In this document: one piece after another, positions 8,164-16,259 of the stretch
Numbering within the stretch: the stretch's first letter is position 1
How the letters are laid out: every line of letters starts with the position of its first letter
Source: a virus
Reading direction: 5' to 3' (one strand)
DNA: 62,126 nt
IMG/VR virus record: IMGVR_UViG_3300034103_001401
Span: 1-62,126 of that record
Translations under genes and position numbers: made by a program
Notes under the pieces: model-generated
Database searches by the model: none
What the model saw: the letters and a program-made list of their open reading frames with translations, nothing else
Told to the model about the DNA's origin: nothing

Positions 8164-9342
8164 ATGCCTTTACCATGCAACAACGTCAGTGTAACTCCAA
8201 TTAAAGTAAGTCAACTAGTTAGATATTCAAATTTAGACGGAGGCGATATATTGTTGACAGTGGAATCAGGTTCTTTACTTTGGTCGAGACGCAGTACTGT
8301 TAATGATTTAAAAGTTTCCATGGGAAAACTTACAGGATCATATTCAGGTAGTTTTACTGGAAGTTTTAAGGGAAAATCAAGCGGTAGTTTTAGTGGTAGT
8401 TATTGGGGAAAAGTTATAAGCAAAAATACTAAAGCTACAGGCAGTTTTAGCGGAAGTCACTGGGGTAGTTTAATAAGTAAAAACACTAATGCTACAGGTA
8501 GTTTTAGCGGAAGTTATTGGGGAAGTATAGTAAGTAAAAATACAAAGGCTACAGGCAGTTTTAGAGGTTCAATTGTGAGTGTAAATACGATTGCTAGTGG
8601 CAGTTTCAGTGGAAGTTACTGGGGTAGAATATTAAGCAAAAATACTGTAGCTAGCGGCAGCTTTAGTGGGAGTAATTATGGTAAACTTTTTAGTAAAAAT
8701 GCTATAGCTTCTGGAAGCTTTAGTGGTAGTCATTACGGAAAGGTTATTGGAGCTAATGGATCTTTAGTTACAGGATCTTTTAGAGGTATAGATAATATTA
8801 CAAACTTCAACGGCACGGGAAAAAAAGTATCATTCAATGGTACGGCTAGTTACGCTATAAGTTCTAGTTATGTTAGTGGACCCGCTAGACTATTCAATGT
8901 ATATACCAGACCGTCTCAAACCACAGGCACACCTCCAACTGATATAACCGTTTCGGTAACTAAACCTAGTTCCGCAACTTGGTACGACTTTGAAATATTT
9001 CTTAGTTCAAATGCAAGAACCGATAACGGACTGAGCTTAGAAGGTAAAATTAATTTCAATACAGGAATAATCGCGGGAACTTCAGTTAGTGAACAATACA
9101 ATGCTGGTACTTCAAGTCCCAATATATTACCAAGTACAGGTATAGGAAATGTATTACAACAATGGCAAGGAACTGTTGATAATGATAGTTGTTTATGTAG
9201 ATGGGAACACACTGGATTGGTACCATCGGTTATCAGTTCTACTAATACAATATCATTTATATGTGGTGTAAACGTTTTAGGCGGAGGATATGATGGAAAC
9301 GGATATCAAGTATCTGGTTTGAAAGCATCGTATTATTTCTGA
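8164..9342 (+). CDS. tail-fibre-like protein with 19-residue Ser/Gly repeats (392 aa)
   Basis: An N-terminal attachment-like module (VSQLVRYSNLDGGDILLTVESG...STVNDLKVSM) is followed from residue 57 by SGSF/SGSY motifs, with regular repeats at residues 74-203, mostly 19 residues of the form GSFSGSYWGxxxSKNTxAx. A C-terminal domain of about 150 residues (NVYTRPSQTTG to KASYYF) is beta-rich and probably the tip. The repeats are rich in serine and regular enough for a beta-solenoid. A 19-residue Ser-rich repeat is also the unit of AIDA-I-type autotransporters modified by bacterial heptosyltransferases, and a domain of that kind is encoded at 42846-44948. Function inferred. Confidence 0.72.
   Translation: MPLPCNNVSVTPIKVSQLVRYSNLDGGDILLTVESGSLLWSRRSTVNDLKVSMGKLTGSYSGSFTGSFKGKSSGSFSGSYWGKVISKNTKATGSFSGSHWGSLISKNTNATGSFSGSYWGSIVSKNTKATGSFRGSIVSVNTIASGSFSGSYWGRILSKNTVASGSFSGSNYGKLFSKNAIASGSFSGSHYGKVIGANGSLVTGSFRGIDNITNFNGTGKKVSFNGTASYAISSSYVSGPARLFNVYTRPSQTTGTPPTDITVSVTKPSSATWYDFEIFLSSNARTDNGLSLEGKINFNTGIIAGTSVSEQYNAGTSSPNILPSTGIGNVLQQWQGTVDNDSCLCRWEHTGLVPSVISSTNTISFICGVNVLGGGYDGNGYQVSGLKASYYF
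8383..8772 (+). repeat. seven tandem in-frame repeats, mostly 57 bp
   Basis: Units begin at 8383, 8440, 8497, 8554 (45 bp, short), 8599, 8656 and 8713 (60 bp). Each encodes G-S-F-S-G-S, then an aromatic-Gly pair, then V/I-x-S-K-N-T. Third-base differences between units show that the amino acids, not the DNA, are conserved. Confidence 0.92.
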
Positions 9343-9349
9343 AATTTTC

Positions 9350-9378
9350 TTGGCATTTTTCAAAAACTAATTTATATA
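9350..9378 (+). promoter_or_regulatory. sigma70-like promoter of hsp20
   Basis: TTGGCA (9350-9355), 17 bases, TATATA (9373-9378). The predicted leader of about 90 bases contains the palindrome CACTATAGTG and a strong Shine-Dalgarno AAAGGA before the ATG at 9476. The long leader contrasts with the box-driven genes. Confidence 0.55.
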
Positions 9379-9475
9379 TATTCTTGAATGGCACAGATGT
9401 GTTATTCACTATAGTGCTCGAGTGAGGCTATTAGGTTAATAAGTTCAATAGAATTATTAAAAGAAAGGAAAATAT

Positions 9476-9958
9476 ATGTCAGTAATTAGATACAATCCGG
9501 CGTTTCGCCATTTAAATCGTGATGAGTTTTTAACTCCATTCGATAAGTTGTTTGATGAAGTATTCACTTCACAATTCCCAGAAATCACAAAAGAACTAGG
9601 TATAGGATTCTTTGAAAAACAAAGTTATCCCCGTGTAGATGTGATTGATTACAATGATCGTGTAGAAATTTTAGCAGAAATTCCAGGTCTGTCTAAAGAA
9701 GAAGTATCAGTTGATGTACAAGAAAATGTACTTACTATTAGCGGTCAAAAGATTCGAAAACTTGAAGATACAGATCTACAAGATCGCAGATACATTCGTA
9801 GAGAATTAAAACATAGTAGTTTCAAACGTAGTTTTACATTAGGCGATATCATTGATAAAGACGAACCATTGGCTAAATTTGAAAATGGTTTGTTGACAGT
9901 CACTCTTAATAAGTTGAAACCAACTGTACCGACAAGTAAGAAAGTAAAGATTGATTAA
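9476..9958 (+). CDS. hsp20: Hsp20 / alpha-crystallin small heat-shock protein
   Basis: A 160-residue small heat-shock protein. The alpha-crystallin domain spans about residues 50-140, with VDVIDYNDRVEILAEIPGLSKEEV, a conserved SGQK turn, and the ending F-x-N-G-L-L-T-V-T-L. The C-terminal I-x-V-like tail is present as KVKID. These proteins hold unfolding proteins in solution; in T4-like aquatic phages they are thought to assist virion assembly or host takeover. Monocistronic: its own sigma70-like promoter and a terminator flank it. Confidence 0.95.
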   Translation: MSVIRYNPAFRHLNRDEFLTPFDKLFDEVFTSQFPEITKELGIGFFEKQSYPRVDVIDYNDRVEILAEIPGLSKEEVSVDVQENVLTISGQKIRKLEDTDLQDRRYIRRELKHSSFKRSFTLGDIIDKDEPLAKFENGLLTVTLNKLKPTVPTSKKVKID

Positions 9959-9982
9959 TTAATATTCAATCAAGGTTATATT

Positions 9983-10008
9983 AACCCCGTTATTAAATTA
10001 ACGGGGTT
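9983..10008 (+). terminator. intrinsic terminator after hsp20
   Basis: A 10-bp stem AACCCCGTTA / TAACGGGGTT with a 6-base loop, then a T-rich tail. Confidence 0.92.
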
Positions 10009-10020
10009 TTTATTTTACAG

Positions 10021-10029
10021 ATATTTATA
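10021..10029 (+). promoter_or_regulatory. late-promoter-like box, ATATTTATA
   Basis: 12 bases after the hsp20 terminator and 4 bases before the ATG at 10033, leaving no room for a normal Shine-Dalgarno. Confidence 0.6.
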
Positions 10030-10032
10030 TAT

Positions 10033-11046
10033 ATGATAAAATTTCAACATTTGGTACTATTTACTTCACTTTTGATAGCTGGATGTGCAGCTTACTTTAG
10101 TGTATATGGTATAGGACTATTATTCTCTGGCGCAACTATTGCTGCTATGGTAATGGCATCTTCTTTGGAACTCGGTAAACTTGTAACAACTTCTTGGTTA
10201 TTTAGATATTGGAATAAATCCAATGTTTTGATGAAGACTTATATGATCGTAGCTATATTTGCTTTGATGGGTATAACTTCATTGGGTATATTTGGATTTT
10301 TAACAGCGGCTTTTCAAAAGTCATCGTTAGAAACAGAATTGTCCGTAAATAAAATCTCTACATTAGAAACTCAAAAAATTGAAGAAAAGTTAAAAATGGA
10401 CTCTGTAAAAAAGTCTATTGAAAAAATTTATGCATTGAGAAGTTCTCAAGAATCTAGATTAACCGAAGTGTTAACGAATACATTGATCGCTAGAAATCCT
10501 ATTCAATTACAGAATATACAAAATCAAATTAATGATCAAATTGGCGACTTAAACAAACAATTAGAATCTGAAAACGAAAAGTCTAAAATATATGGAGACA
10601 AAGTTTCAAAAATTGATGAAGAAATTTTCAAGTTAAAAGTTGATAATAGTCAGAAAAAAGATATTACCACTTTTAAATTCGTAGCGGATCAATTTAGTAC
10701 AACTATTCAAAATGTTGTTAAGTGGTTTATTGCTGTATTAATTGCGGTATTTGATCCATTGGCAGTAATACTACTATTAGCATATAACATTTCTTCCAAT
10801 AGAGTTTACGATGAAGAAAAATCAGAAAGTATTCAAGAAAACAAAGATATTTCCCAAAATAAACCCGAACAAATCATCATAGAAAAGATAGTGGAGAAGC
10901 CTGTTGAGGTTGAAAAGATTATTGAAAAACCAGTAGAAATTGAAAAAATAGTAGAGAAGCCTGTTGAGGTTGAAAAGATAGTGGAGAAAATAATAGAGAA
11001 ACCTGCTAAAAAATCTACGGGTGTAAGAGGAATGTTCAGTTTTTAA
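10033..11046 (+). CDS. membrane protein with periplasm/cytoplasm coiled coil
   Basis: A 337-residue protein. Likely membrane segments lie at residues 6-27, 28-44, 71-94 and about 226-252, with a roughly 125-residue coiled coil (95-220) between the third and fourth. The C-tail is a repeated E-K-P-V-E-V/I-E-K-I motif ending in basic KKSTGVRGMF. Proteins with an ASLELGKL-type first loop and this layout recur in T4-like aquatic phages, but no function is known to me. An inner-membrane role during infection, such as lysis control, superinfection exclusion or a membrane anchor, is possible. Confidence 0.8.
   Translation: MIKFQHLVLFTSLLIAGCAAYFSVYGIGLLFSGATIAAMVMASSLELGKLVTTSWLFRYWNKSNVLMKTYMIVAIFALMGITSLGIFGFLTAAFQKSSLETELSVNKISTLETQKIEEKLKMDSVKKSIEKIYALRSSQESRLTEVLTNTLIARNPIQLQNIQNQINDQIGDLNKQLESENEKSKIYGDKVSKIDEEIFKLKVDNSQKKDITTFKFVADQFSTTIQNVVKWFIAVLIAVFDPLAVILLLAYNISSNRVYDEEKSESIQENKDISQNKPEQIIIEKIVEKPVEVEKIIEKPVEIEKIVEKPVEVEKIVEKIIEKPAKKSTGVRGMFSF
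10882..11004 (+). repeat. 30-bp coding repeats (EKPVE/VEKII)
   Basis: About four in-frame 10-codon units. Two of them share GAGAAGCCTGTTGAGGTTGA, indicating fairly recent duplication. The encoded tail alternates acidic/basic and proline and is probably extended. Confidence 0.8.
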
Positions 11047-11095
11047 ATAAAAAAATAATTTTTCTTTATTCTACTATATATGTAAATACACGTAT

Positions 11096-11245
11096 ATGGA
11101 CGAAGAAGAAATTTTTAAATTATATAAGAATCTAAAAAGAGGATTCGATTTATCTGATTGGGACTTAGTAGAAGAATCAATTGAGTATTTAGCTGAATAC
11201 ATTGACTTAGGTAACGAAGACGAAACTTTTGACGAATTAAACTAA
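11096..11245 (+). CDS. small acidic protein (49 aa)
   Basis: ATG at 11096, TAA at 11243-11245. The protein is highly acidic and helical (begins MDEEEIFKLYKN, ends DETFDELN). It shares the A of its stop with the ATG of the next gene (TAATG), so it is translated in a coupled series. No family recognised; a small acidic protein next to transcription genes could be an RNA-polymerase or sigma-factor partner, but that is speculation. Confidence 0.6.
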   Translation: MDEEEIFKLYKNLKRGFDLSDWDLVEESIEYLAEYIDLGNEDETFDELN

Positions 11246-11559
11246 TGATATATGTTATATTGATAGCATTATTGGCATCACTAATAGTGAATATTTTTTT
11301 ATTAGTGGCCCTTAAAAAGTCTTTTGAACAAATAGACCAATTGGAGTCTTGGTTATTAGAATTCAAATTGCTTGTAAAAAATACATATAATAAGTTGAAA
11401 TTTGTTGATGATCGGGGTATCTTTGTTAAAGATGATGATGTTGGCTTTTTATTTACAGATCTGCTTAATATCATCGAACTAACGAATAAAAGAATTCAAA
11501 CTGATGATAATGATAAACCTACCGCTATTAATGAAAAAAACAAAATCGAAACCTTCTAA
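11245..11559 (+). CDS. membrane-anchored small protein (104 aa)
   Basis: Residues 2-24 form one hydrophobic helix (VILIALLASLIVNIFLLVAL), followed by a soluble helical part with acidic residues. A single-pass membrane protein with its C-terminus probably in the cytoplasm. It overlaps the start of the candidate sigma factor by 29 bases. No family recognised. Confidence 0.65.
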   Translation: MIYVILIALLASLIVNIFLLVALKKSFEQIDQLESWLLEFKLLVKNTYNKLKFVDDRGIFVKDDDVGFLFTDLLNIIELTNKRIQTDDNDKPTAINEKNKIETF

Positions 11560-12493
11560 AAAAATAAAGAAGATCGCTGTTACTAAAGACAGTGTTAAAA
11601 AAATTAAGAAAGTAGTAAAGAAGGTTAAATCGGTAAAAAAACCTAAAATTACCATCGATATTGTTATTACAAAAAAAGAAAAAACTCCCAAGACTATTTC
11701 TAATATAGAAGTTCCAAGAACAATTCAAATAGAACATATATCAGATAACGCCTCTGACTCACACGAAGAATCTGCTTTTGACATTAACGGAGAACGTAAA
11801 AAACGTCGTGGTAGAAATAAGAAAGAAAAGATATATTTTTCTAAAAAAACTGAAGATGCTATTATTGAATACAACAATGAAGAAGATGAAGTAAGACGAA
11901 ATGAAATTTATGAAACAAAGATAAAGTTTAGTTTTGATAAATTAGTAGAAAATATATTTAATACATTTAAATTCACGTATTTTGACAATAGTCCATTGGA
12001 AATTCAGAAAGAAACTGTTTCACATTTAGTAACAAATATTCATAAATTTCAAGCTGGAAAAGGAAAAGCATTTAGTTATTTCAGTATTGTAGCTAAAAAT
12101 TATTTGATATTTCACAACAATAACAATTATAAGAAATTCAACCAACACGTAGATATTAGTGAAACACCAAGCGAATCATCGGTTTGTTTACAAACAGAAG
12201 ATGCACATCATAAAGATATTCAGACTCAAGAATTTATGAAGTTGATTGTAAATTATTGGGAAGCAAATATAACTAAGATTTTCAATAAACAAAAAGATTT
12301 AAACATCGCATACGCTGTTATAGAACTATTCAGAAACTGTGAAAGAATAGAAAATTTCAACAAAAAAACTTTGTACCTGTATATCAGAGAATTGAGTAAT
12401 TGTAAAACCCAACAAATTACAAAAGTTATCAACAAAATGAAAACATATCAAAACCTCGTAATGAGAAATTATAGTAATAGAGGAACATTATAA
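11531..12493 (+). CDS. candidate late-transcription sigma factor (gp55-like)
   Basis: The start at 11531 (MKKTKSKPSKKIKK) is preferred over 11504 because it gives less overlap with the upstream gene; the protein is then 320 residues. The first 80 residues are Lys-rich and disordered. At about 132-208, KAFSYFSIVAKNYLIFHNN followed by KKFNQHVDISE resembles sigma region 2 as it appears in T4 gp55 and in small ECF-like sigma factors. T4 gp55 is 185 residues, so this would be an extended relative. If right, it would recognise the late promoters, here perhaps the recurrent TATTTATA box. Weak similarity by eye only. Confidence 0.55.
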   Translation: MKKTKSKPSKKIKKIAVTKDSVKKIKKVVKKVKSVKKPKITIDIVITKKEKTPKTISNIEVPRTIQIEHISDNASDSHEESAFDINGERKKRRGRNKKEKIYFSKKTEDAIIEYNNEEDEVRRNEIYETKIKFSFDKLVENIFNTFKFTYFDNSPLEIQKETVSHLVTNIHKFQAGKGKAFSYFSIVAKNYLIFHNNNNYKKFNQHVDISETPSESSVCLQTEDAHHKDIQTQEFMKLIVNYWEANITKIFNKQKDLNIAYAVIELFRNCERIENFNKKTLYLYIRELSNCKTQQITKVINKMKTYQNLVMRNYSNRGTL

Positions 12494-12510
12494 TATCTAA
12501 ATTGTTAATA

Positions 12511-12534
12511 AAACCACTCCAATCGGAGTGGTTT
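12511..12534 (+). terminator. intrinsic terminator
   Basis: A 10-bp stem AAACCACTCC / GGAGTGGTTT with loop AATC, then T's. It ends the 10033-12493 operon. Confidence 0.92.
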
Positions 12535-12536
12535 TT

Positions 12537-12545
12537 CTATTTATA
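12537..12545 (+). promoter_or_regulatory. late-promoter-like box, CTATTTATA
   Basis: It begins 3 bases after the terminator stem and ends 6 bases before the ATG at 12551, making it the likely start of the large baseplate operon. Confidence 0.6.
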
Positions 12546-12550
12546 GGTAT

Positions 12551-12892
12551 ATGGACTTAAATTTTGAAATTTACAAAGGGAAGAATTTTTCTGGTCTTTG
12601 TAAAGACATAGTAAAAAATTCAGAGAATAAGAAAGATCAAATTGATATTTTGATCTCAGAATTACGTACTTTAATTAAAACTGTAAATGACGCTGTAATC
12701 ATCGTGCCTCTTATAAAAGACTACTATGATGTGGGAATTAAAAACGACGAACAGTTAGTTAAATTAGCAGCCGTGGTACAACGATTGGTCGCAAAAGGAG
12801 AATCTACTGGAGAAGGCAATGCTATGGTTCTCAGTGAAGATGAAAGAAAACAGTTAATGGAAGAAGTTATAACAATTAGCAAAGGAGAATAA
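12551..12892 (+). CDS. hypothetical protein at head of baseplate operon (113 aa)
   Basis: A soluble helical protein; the region around VPLIKDYYDVGIKNDEQLVKLAAVVQRL looks like a compact helical bundle. It shares one base with the next ATG (TAATG). Its position directly before the spike gene suggests an assembly or baseplate role, but I recognise no family. Confidence 0.65.
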   Translation: MDLNFEIYKGKNFSGLCKDIVKNSENKKDQIDILISELRTLIKTVNDAVIIVPLIKDYYDVGIKNDEQLVKLAAVVQRLVAKGESTGEGNAMVLSEDERKQLMEEVITISKGE

Positions 12893-14598
12893 TGAGTACG
12901 AATGTATCAAGTATAGTTAGATCGTTAAATCCTTCTACTTCAACTGTTATGAATACATCTATTAGTAATATAGATGCTAATTTTTTGAAATTGGCGGTTG
13001 TAGTTGATATTATTTTAGATGACAAACATCCATTTTTTGGAAAAACTACAACAGATAAAAATTCACAACCTCCTCCGACCGTAAGATACCAACAGATACC
13101 GGTAAATTACGATAATAAAATACCAGTGGCAACAGATACCGATTTTAGTTATATTGGAAGAGCTAAAATTCGTGTTTTAAGTGAGGAAAAACAAACTGCT
13201 TATGATAAGCTACCATGGGCTATTCCGTTGGAGAACACTATTACTCAGTTTCCATTATTAAACGAAACAGTTTTAGTTATAAAAATAGGAGATAACTATT
13301 ACTACACGAAACCATTTAATCGTTTAAACTTTTTGGGTACAAATGGAGAGTTTATAACTGAAAAATCAAGTAGTGACGATGGTAAAAGTGCAATTGCATA
13401 CTTACAACCCAAGAGCCGAAAAAGCTATGTAAGTCATCCAGCATTTATAAATCAAAATCAAACGGGGTATTTTGGTAATTATTTTATATGTAATCCATTC
13501 ATACGTAGTGTACGTCAATTTGAAGGAGATACCATAGTAGAAAGTAGGTTTGGACAATCTATAAGATTTAGTGCGTATGATGATAATCGTTCGAATGATA
13601 AAGGTGCTTATCCATCTTATGCTTTGAATGGAAATCTATTTAAAGATTCAGTTGATGGTGGATATGGAAATCCTAAACTAACTATACGCAATAGACAACG
13701 TAATATTGCTCAAAAAACCGCACAACAGTTACATCCTAAATTACCTCCTATACCTGCTATAACCGAAAAGGAAAAAAACTACGGAGGTCAGATTGATGAA
13801 GATATAAATAACGATGGTAGTACTATTCAGTTTACCAGTGGAAATACTTTAAGTACTTGGCAAACAACTGTATATAAAAGTATATTCGGGATTAATAGTG
13901 AAAATAAGCCTACAGAAGAACAACCACGATTTAATCCTAAAGGATCAACATCTTTTAAGTTTCCCACTTTAGATCGTGATCAAATTGTAATAAATTCTGA
14001 TAGATTAATATTAAGTAGTAGATTTGCAGAGACCCTACACTTTAGTAAAAAACGATATGCTGTAACTACCGATAGTGAATATACCGTTGATGCTAATGAT
14101 CAGGTTGTTATCACTACAAATAATACTGCTACTATAAATGCTCCGCAAATATTTTTGGGTCAATACGGTGAAACTAATGAACCTGCTTTGTTGGGTCAAA
14201 CAACTGTAGATTGGATGTATGATCTTTGCAATTGGTTGTTGGATCACGTACACTGGTATCATCACGTTCATCCACATCCACACGGTCACGTAGATGCTGG
14301 TAAAATTGATGCGGAAAATACGAATGATGCAAATCCAGATCAAACACAAATACCAGTACAACAAATTAAGCTTAAATTACTAAGAGATAATTTACATAAA
14401 ACGTTAAGTAGACGAGTATTTGTTACTGGAGGTGGATATGCTCCTGGTAGCAATGGAGTCAAACCTACTGGTAGTGGTGGTGAATGTAAAGACCCAGTAG
14501 AAATTAATACTGTTACAGGAACTGGAGTTGTGGGTGATTTCAAAGGTAGAAATCGTCGTGAAGGTCCAGTACAAGTTGAATTTGAATTTGAGGATTAA
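12892..14598 (+). CDS. gp5-like baseplate spike/hub protein
   Basis: A 568-residue protein. Residues 80-150 (IGRAKIRVLSEEK...LNETVLVIKIGDNYYY) look like the OB-fold domain of T4 gp5 / phage spike proteins. The later segment TVDANDQVVITTNNTATINAPQIFLG then EPALLGQTTVDWMYDLCNWL is the usual beta-helix-to-C-terminus transition of spike proteins. A histidine cluster (eight His in 452-466, H-x-H patterns) could bind metal, as H-x-H motifs do in other phage spikes. I see no lysozyme domain, unlike T4 gp5. It sits in the centre of the baseplate and helps pierce the outer membrane. Confidence 0.75.
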   Translation: MSTNVSSIVRSLNPSTSTVMNTSISNIDANFLKLAVVVDIILDDKHPFFGKTTTDKNSQPPPTVRYQQIPVNYDNKIPVATDTDFSYIGRAKIRVLSEEKQTAYDKLPWAIPLENTITQFPLLNETVLVIKIGDNYYYTKPFNRLNFLGTNGEFITEKSSSDDGKSAIAYLQPKSRKSYVSHPAFINQNQTGYFGNYFICNPFIRSVRQFEGDTIVESRFGQSIRFSAYDDNRSNDKGAYPSYALNGNLFKDSVDGGYGNPKLTIRNRQRNIAQKTAQQLHPKLPPIPAITEKEKNYGGQIDEDINNDGSTIQFTSGNTLSTWQTTVYKSIFGINSENKPTEEQPRFNPKGSTSFKFPTLDRDQIVINSDRLILSSRFAETLHFSKKRYAVTTDSEYTVDANDQVVITTNNTATINAPQIFLGQYGETNEPALLGQTTVDWMYDLCNWLLDHVHWYHHVHPHPHGHVDAGKIDAENTNDANPDQTQIPVQQIKLKLLRDNLHKTLSRRVFVTGGGYAPGSNGVKPTGSGGECKDPVEINTVTGTGVVGDFKGRNRREGPVQVEFEFED

Positions 14599-14601
14599 TA
14601 T

Positions 14602-16242
14602 ATGGCATTACAAGTAGTAGACATATTTGGCAATTTACAACCAGCAACAGGTAGAGTTTTTCCGAAAAACTCTTTGGAAATAATTCCATATTTTAACAAA
14701 TACAAAACAGGCGTAGGATCAGTTTTTAAAATAAATTCACAAGGCACATCTGTAAGTAACGATAATAAAATAACGCCGGAGTCTTATCAATCGTTATATG
14801 AATTTTATAGTCCTACTGAATTATTGAATAATGGGTATGCACAAATTGGGGATAATAAGTATATTAAAACTTATAAAAAATACGATAGAACTTTTCAGTT
14901 TTTTCAAAATTATTTTACAGAAACTTATACGCCAAAATCAGGAGGAACTCCTAAAATAAACGTATTCGTCGATTTGGAGAAATATCCAATATTCAATGAA
15001 AGCATAGGCGATAGACTTTCTTGTTTAGCACAATATGATTCTATCAAATCTTCGACACTATCCAATACACAACTTGGTTTTAGACGATTTTTTAACGTTC
15101 AAGCATTCAACTGGCCAACTGTTACAGACGCATCCAATTACGAATTTTCGTATAATAGATCATTAAATAGTGTTAAAGCTGACGTAAATTATATATTTGA
15201 AGAAATTAAAAATAAAGTTTCTTCGGGTCAACTTGATAAGAAACTGGTACCAGATTGCTTTTTATCTGATCCTGATCCAGCTTTGCCAGGACCTCCTACA
15301 CAAACAATTAATGGTGTAGCAAATAAAGCTCCTGTAGTAGATAATCCCAACATAAAACTTCCATCTCAAGAAGTAAAGGGGCTAGACGCAAATGCAGCAC
15401 AACAAGCAGCCTCACAAGCGCAAGGCGCAGCAAGTAATGCAGCATCTCAACTTAAAAGTGCGGCCGGTGGATTGACTAATCAAGTACAAGGCGCAGCTGG
15501 TCAAGCTCAAGGTGCAATTGGTGGTGCTCAAGAATCTGCAGGAGGCGTACTTAGTAATCTTTCATCGGGCGTTAAAGGTGCAATTGGAGGAGGAGCTTTA
15601 GGAGCTGGTATTGGAGCATTAGCCGGTGGTGGTAAAGGAGCATTAATAGGAGCAGGCGCTGGATTGGTAGCTGGTGGAATAGCTGGTAGTGTTGTTGATA
15701 AACTCAATCCAAAAGGAATCAAACCAGATGGACTAGGTAAAGATTGGTCTCCAGATAAGTTTAGTCCTGAATCTATAGCTGGAAATGATAAATTTGTAAA
15801 TGCTAAAACAGGTATGGTTGAATCCACATCTAAATTGGCTAGTGGCTTGAAAGGTGGTTTATTGGGCGGAGCACTTGGAGCCGGTGTGGGAGCATTAGCT
15901 GGGGGTGGTAAAGGAGCATTAATAGGTGGATTAAGTGGTACTGCACTTGGCGCTGGATTATCTGTTGGTGGTGTAACAGGAGGAGCTTTAGCAGGTGGTG
16001 GGTTAGGGGCCGGAATCGGAGGAATAGTGGGAGGTGGAAAAGGAGCTGTAATTGGTGCCGTTTCAGGAGGAGCAGTTGGGGCGGCTGCAGCTAAATTAGC
16101 GAGTGTACAAAAAGGAATGCCTAAACCAAATATACCAAAACCACCTAGTACACCACGCATCAAGACAGTCAAAATACCAAGACCATCAAATCCAAAAGGT
16201 GCAACAGATTTATTAAATTTACCTAAATCTCCGTTGGGTTAA
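14602..16242 (+). CDS. baseplate-associated protein with glycine-zipper membrane domain
   Basis: A 546-residue protein. Residues 1-230 are a mixed soluble domain of no known family. Residues 270-320 are Ala/Gln-rich. Residues about 325-500 contain three blocks of GxxxG glycine-zipper sequence (GALGAGIGALAGGGKGAL and variants) separated by a short hydrophilic linker near 395. The C-tail is Pro/Lys-rich. Glycine zippers pack membrane helices and are found in pore-forming and outer-membrane proteins. Lying between the spike and gp25, it may be a tail-tip protein delivered to the cell envelope. This is inference. Confidence 0.65.
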   Translation: MALQVVDIFGNLQPATGRVFPKNSLEIIPYFNKYKTGVGSVFKINSQGTSVSNDNKITPESYQSLYEFYSPTELLNNGYAQIGDNKYIKTYKKYDRTFQFFQNYFTETYTPKSGGTPKINVFVDLEKYPIFNESIGDRLSCLAQYDSIKSSTLSNTQLGFRRFFNVQAFNWPTVTDASNYEFSYNRSLNSVKADVNYIFEEIKNKVSSGQLDKKLVPDCFLSDPDPALPGPPTQTINGVANKAPVVDNPNIKLPSQEVKGLDANAAQQAASQAQGAASNAASQLKSAAGGLTNQVQGAAGQAQGAIGGAQESAGGVLSNLSSGVKGAIGGGALGAGIGALAGGGKGALIGAGAGLVAGGIAGSVVDKLNPKGIKPDGLGKDWSPDKFSPESIAGNDKFVNAKTGMVESTSKLASGLKGGLLGGALGAGVGALAGGGKGALIGGLSGTALGAGLSVGGVTGGALAGGGLGAGIGGIVGGGKGAVIGAVSGGAVGAAAAKLASVQKGMPKPNIPKPPSTPRIKTVKIPRPSNPKGATDLLNLPKSPLG

Positions 16243-16259
16243 TAATTATATATAATAGT

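Noticed and set aside
8383-8772. Possible CRISPR array because of regularly spaced repeats
   Set aside because: The units are contiguous, in frame, diverge at third codon positions and have no unique spacers; they are protein repeats.
15528-16172. Long reverse-strand ORF, Pro/Ala-rich
   Set aside because: It is the antisense shadow of the glycine-zipper repeats; its composition is the complement of GGA/GCA codons and it has no recognisable domain or start signal.
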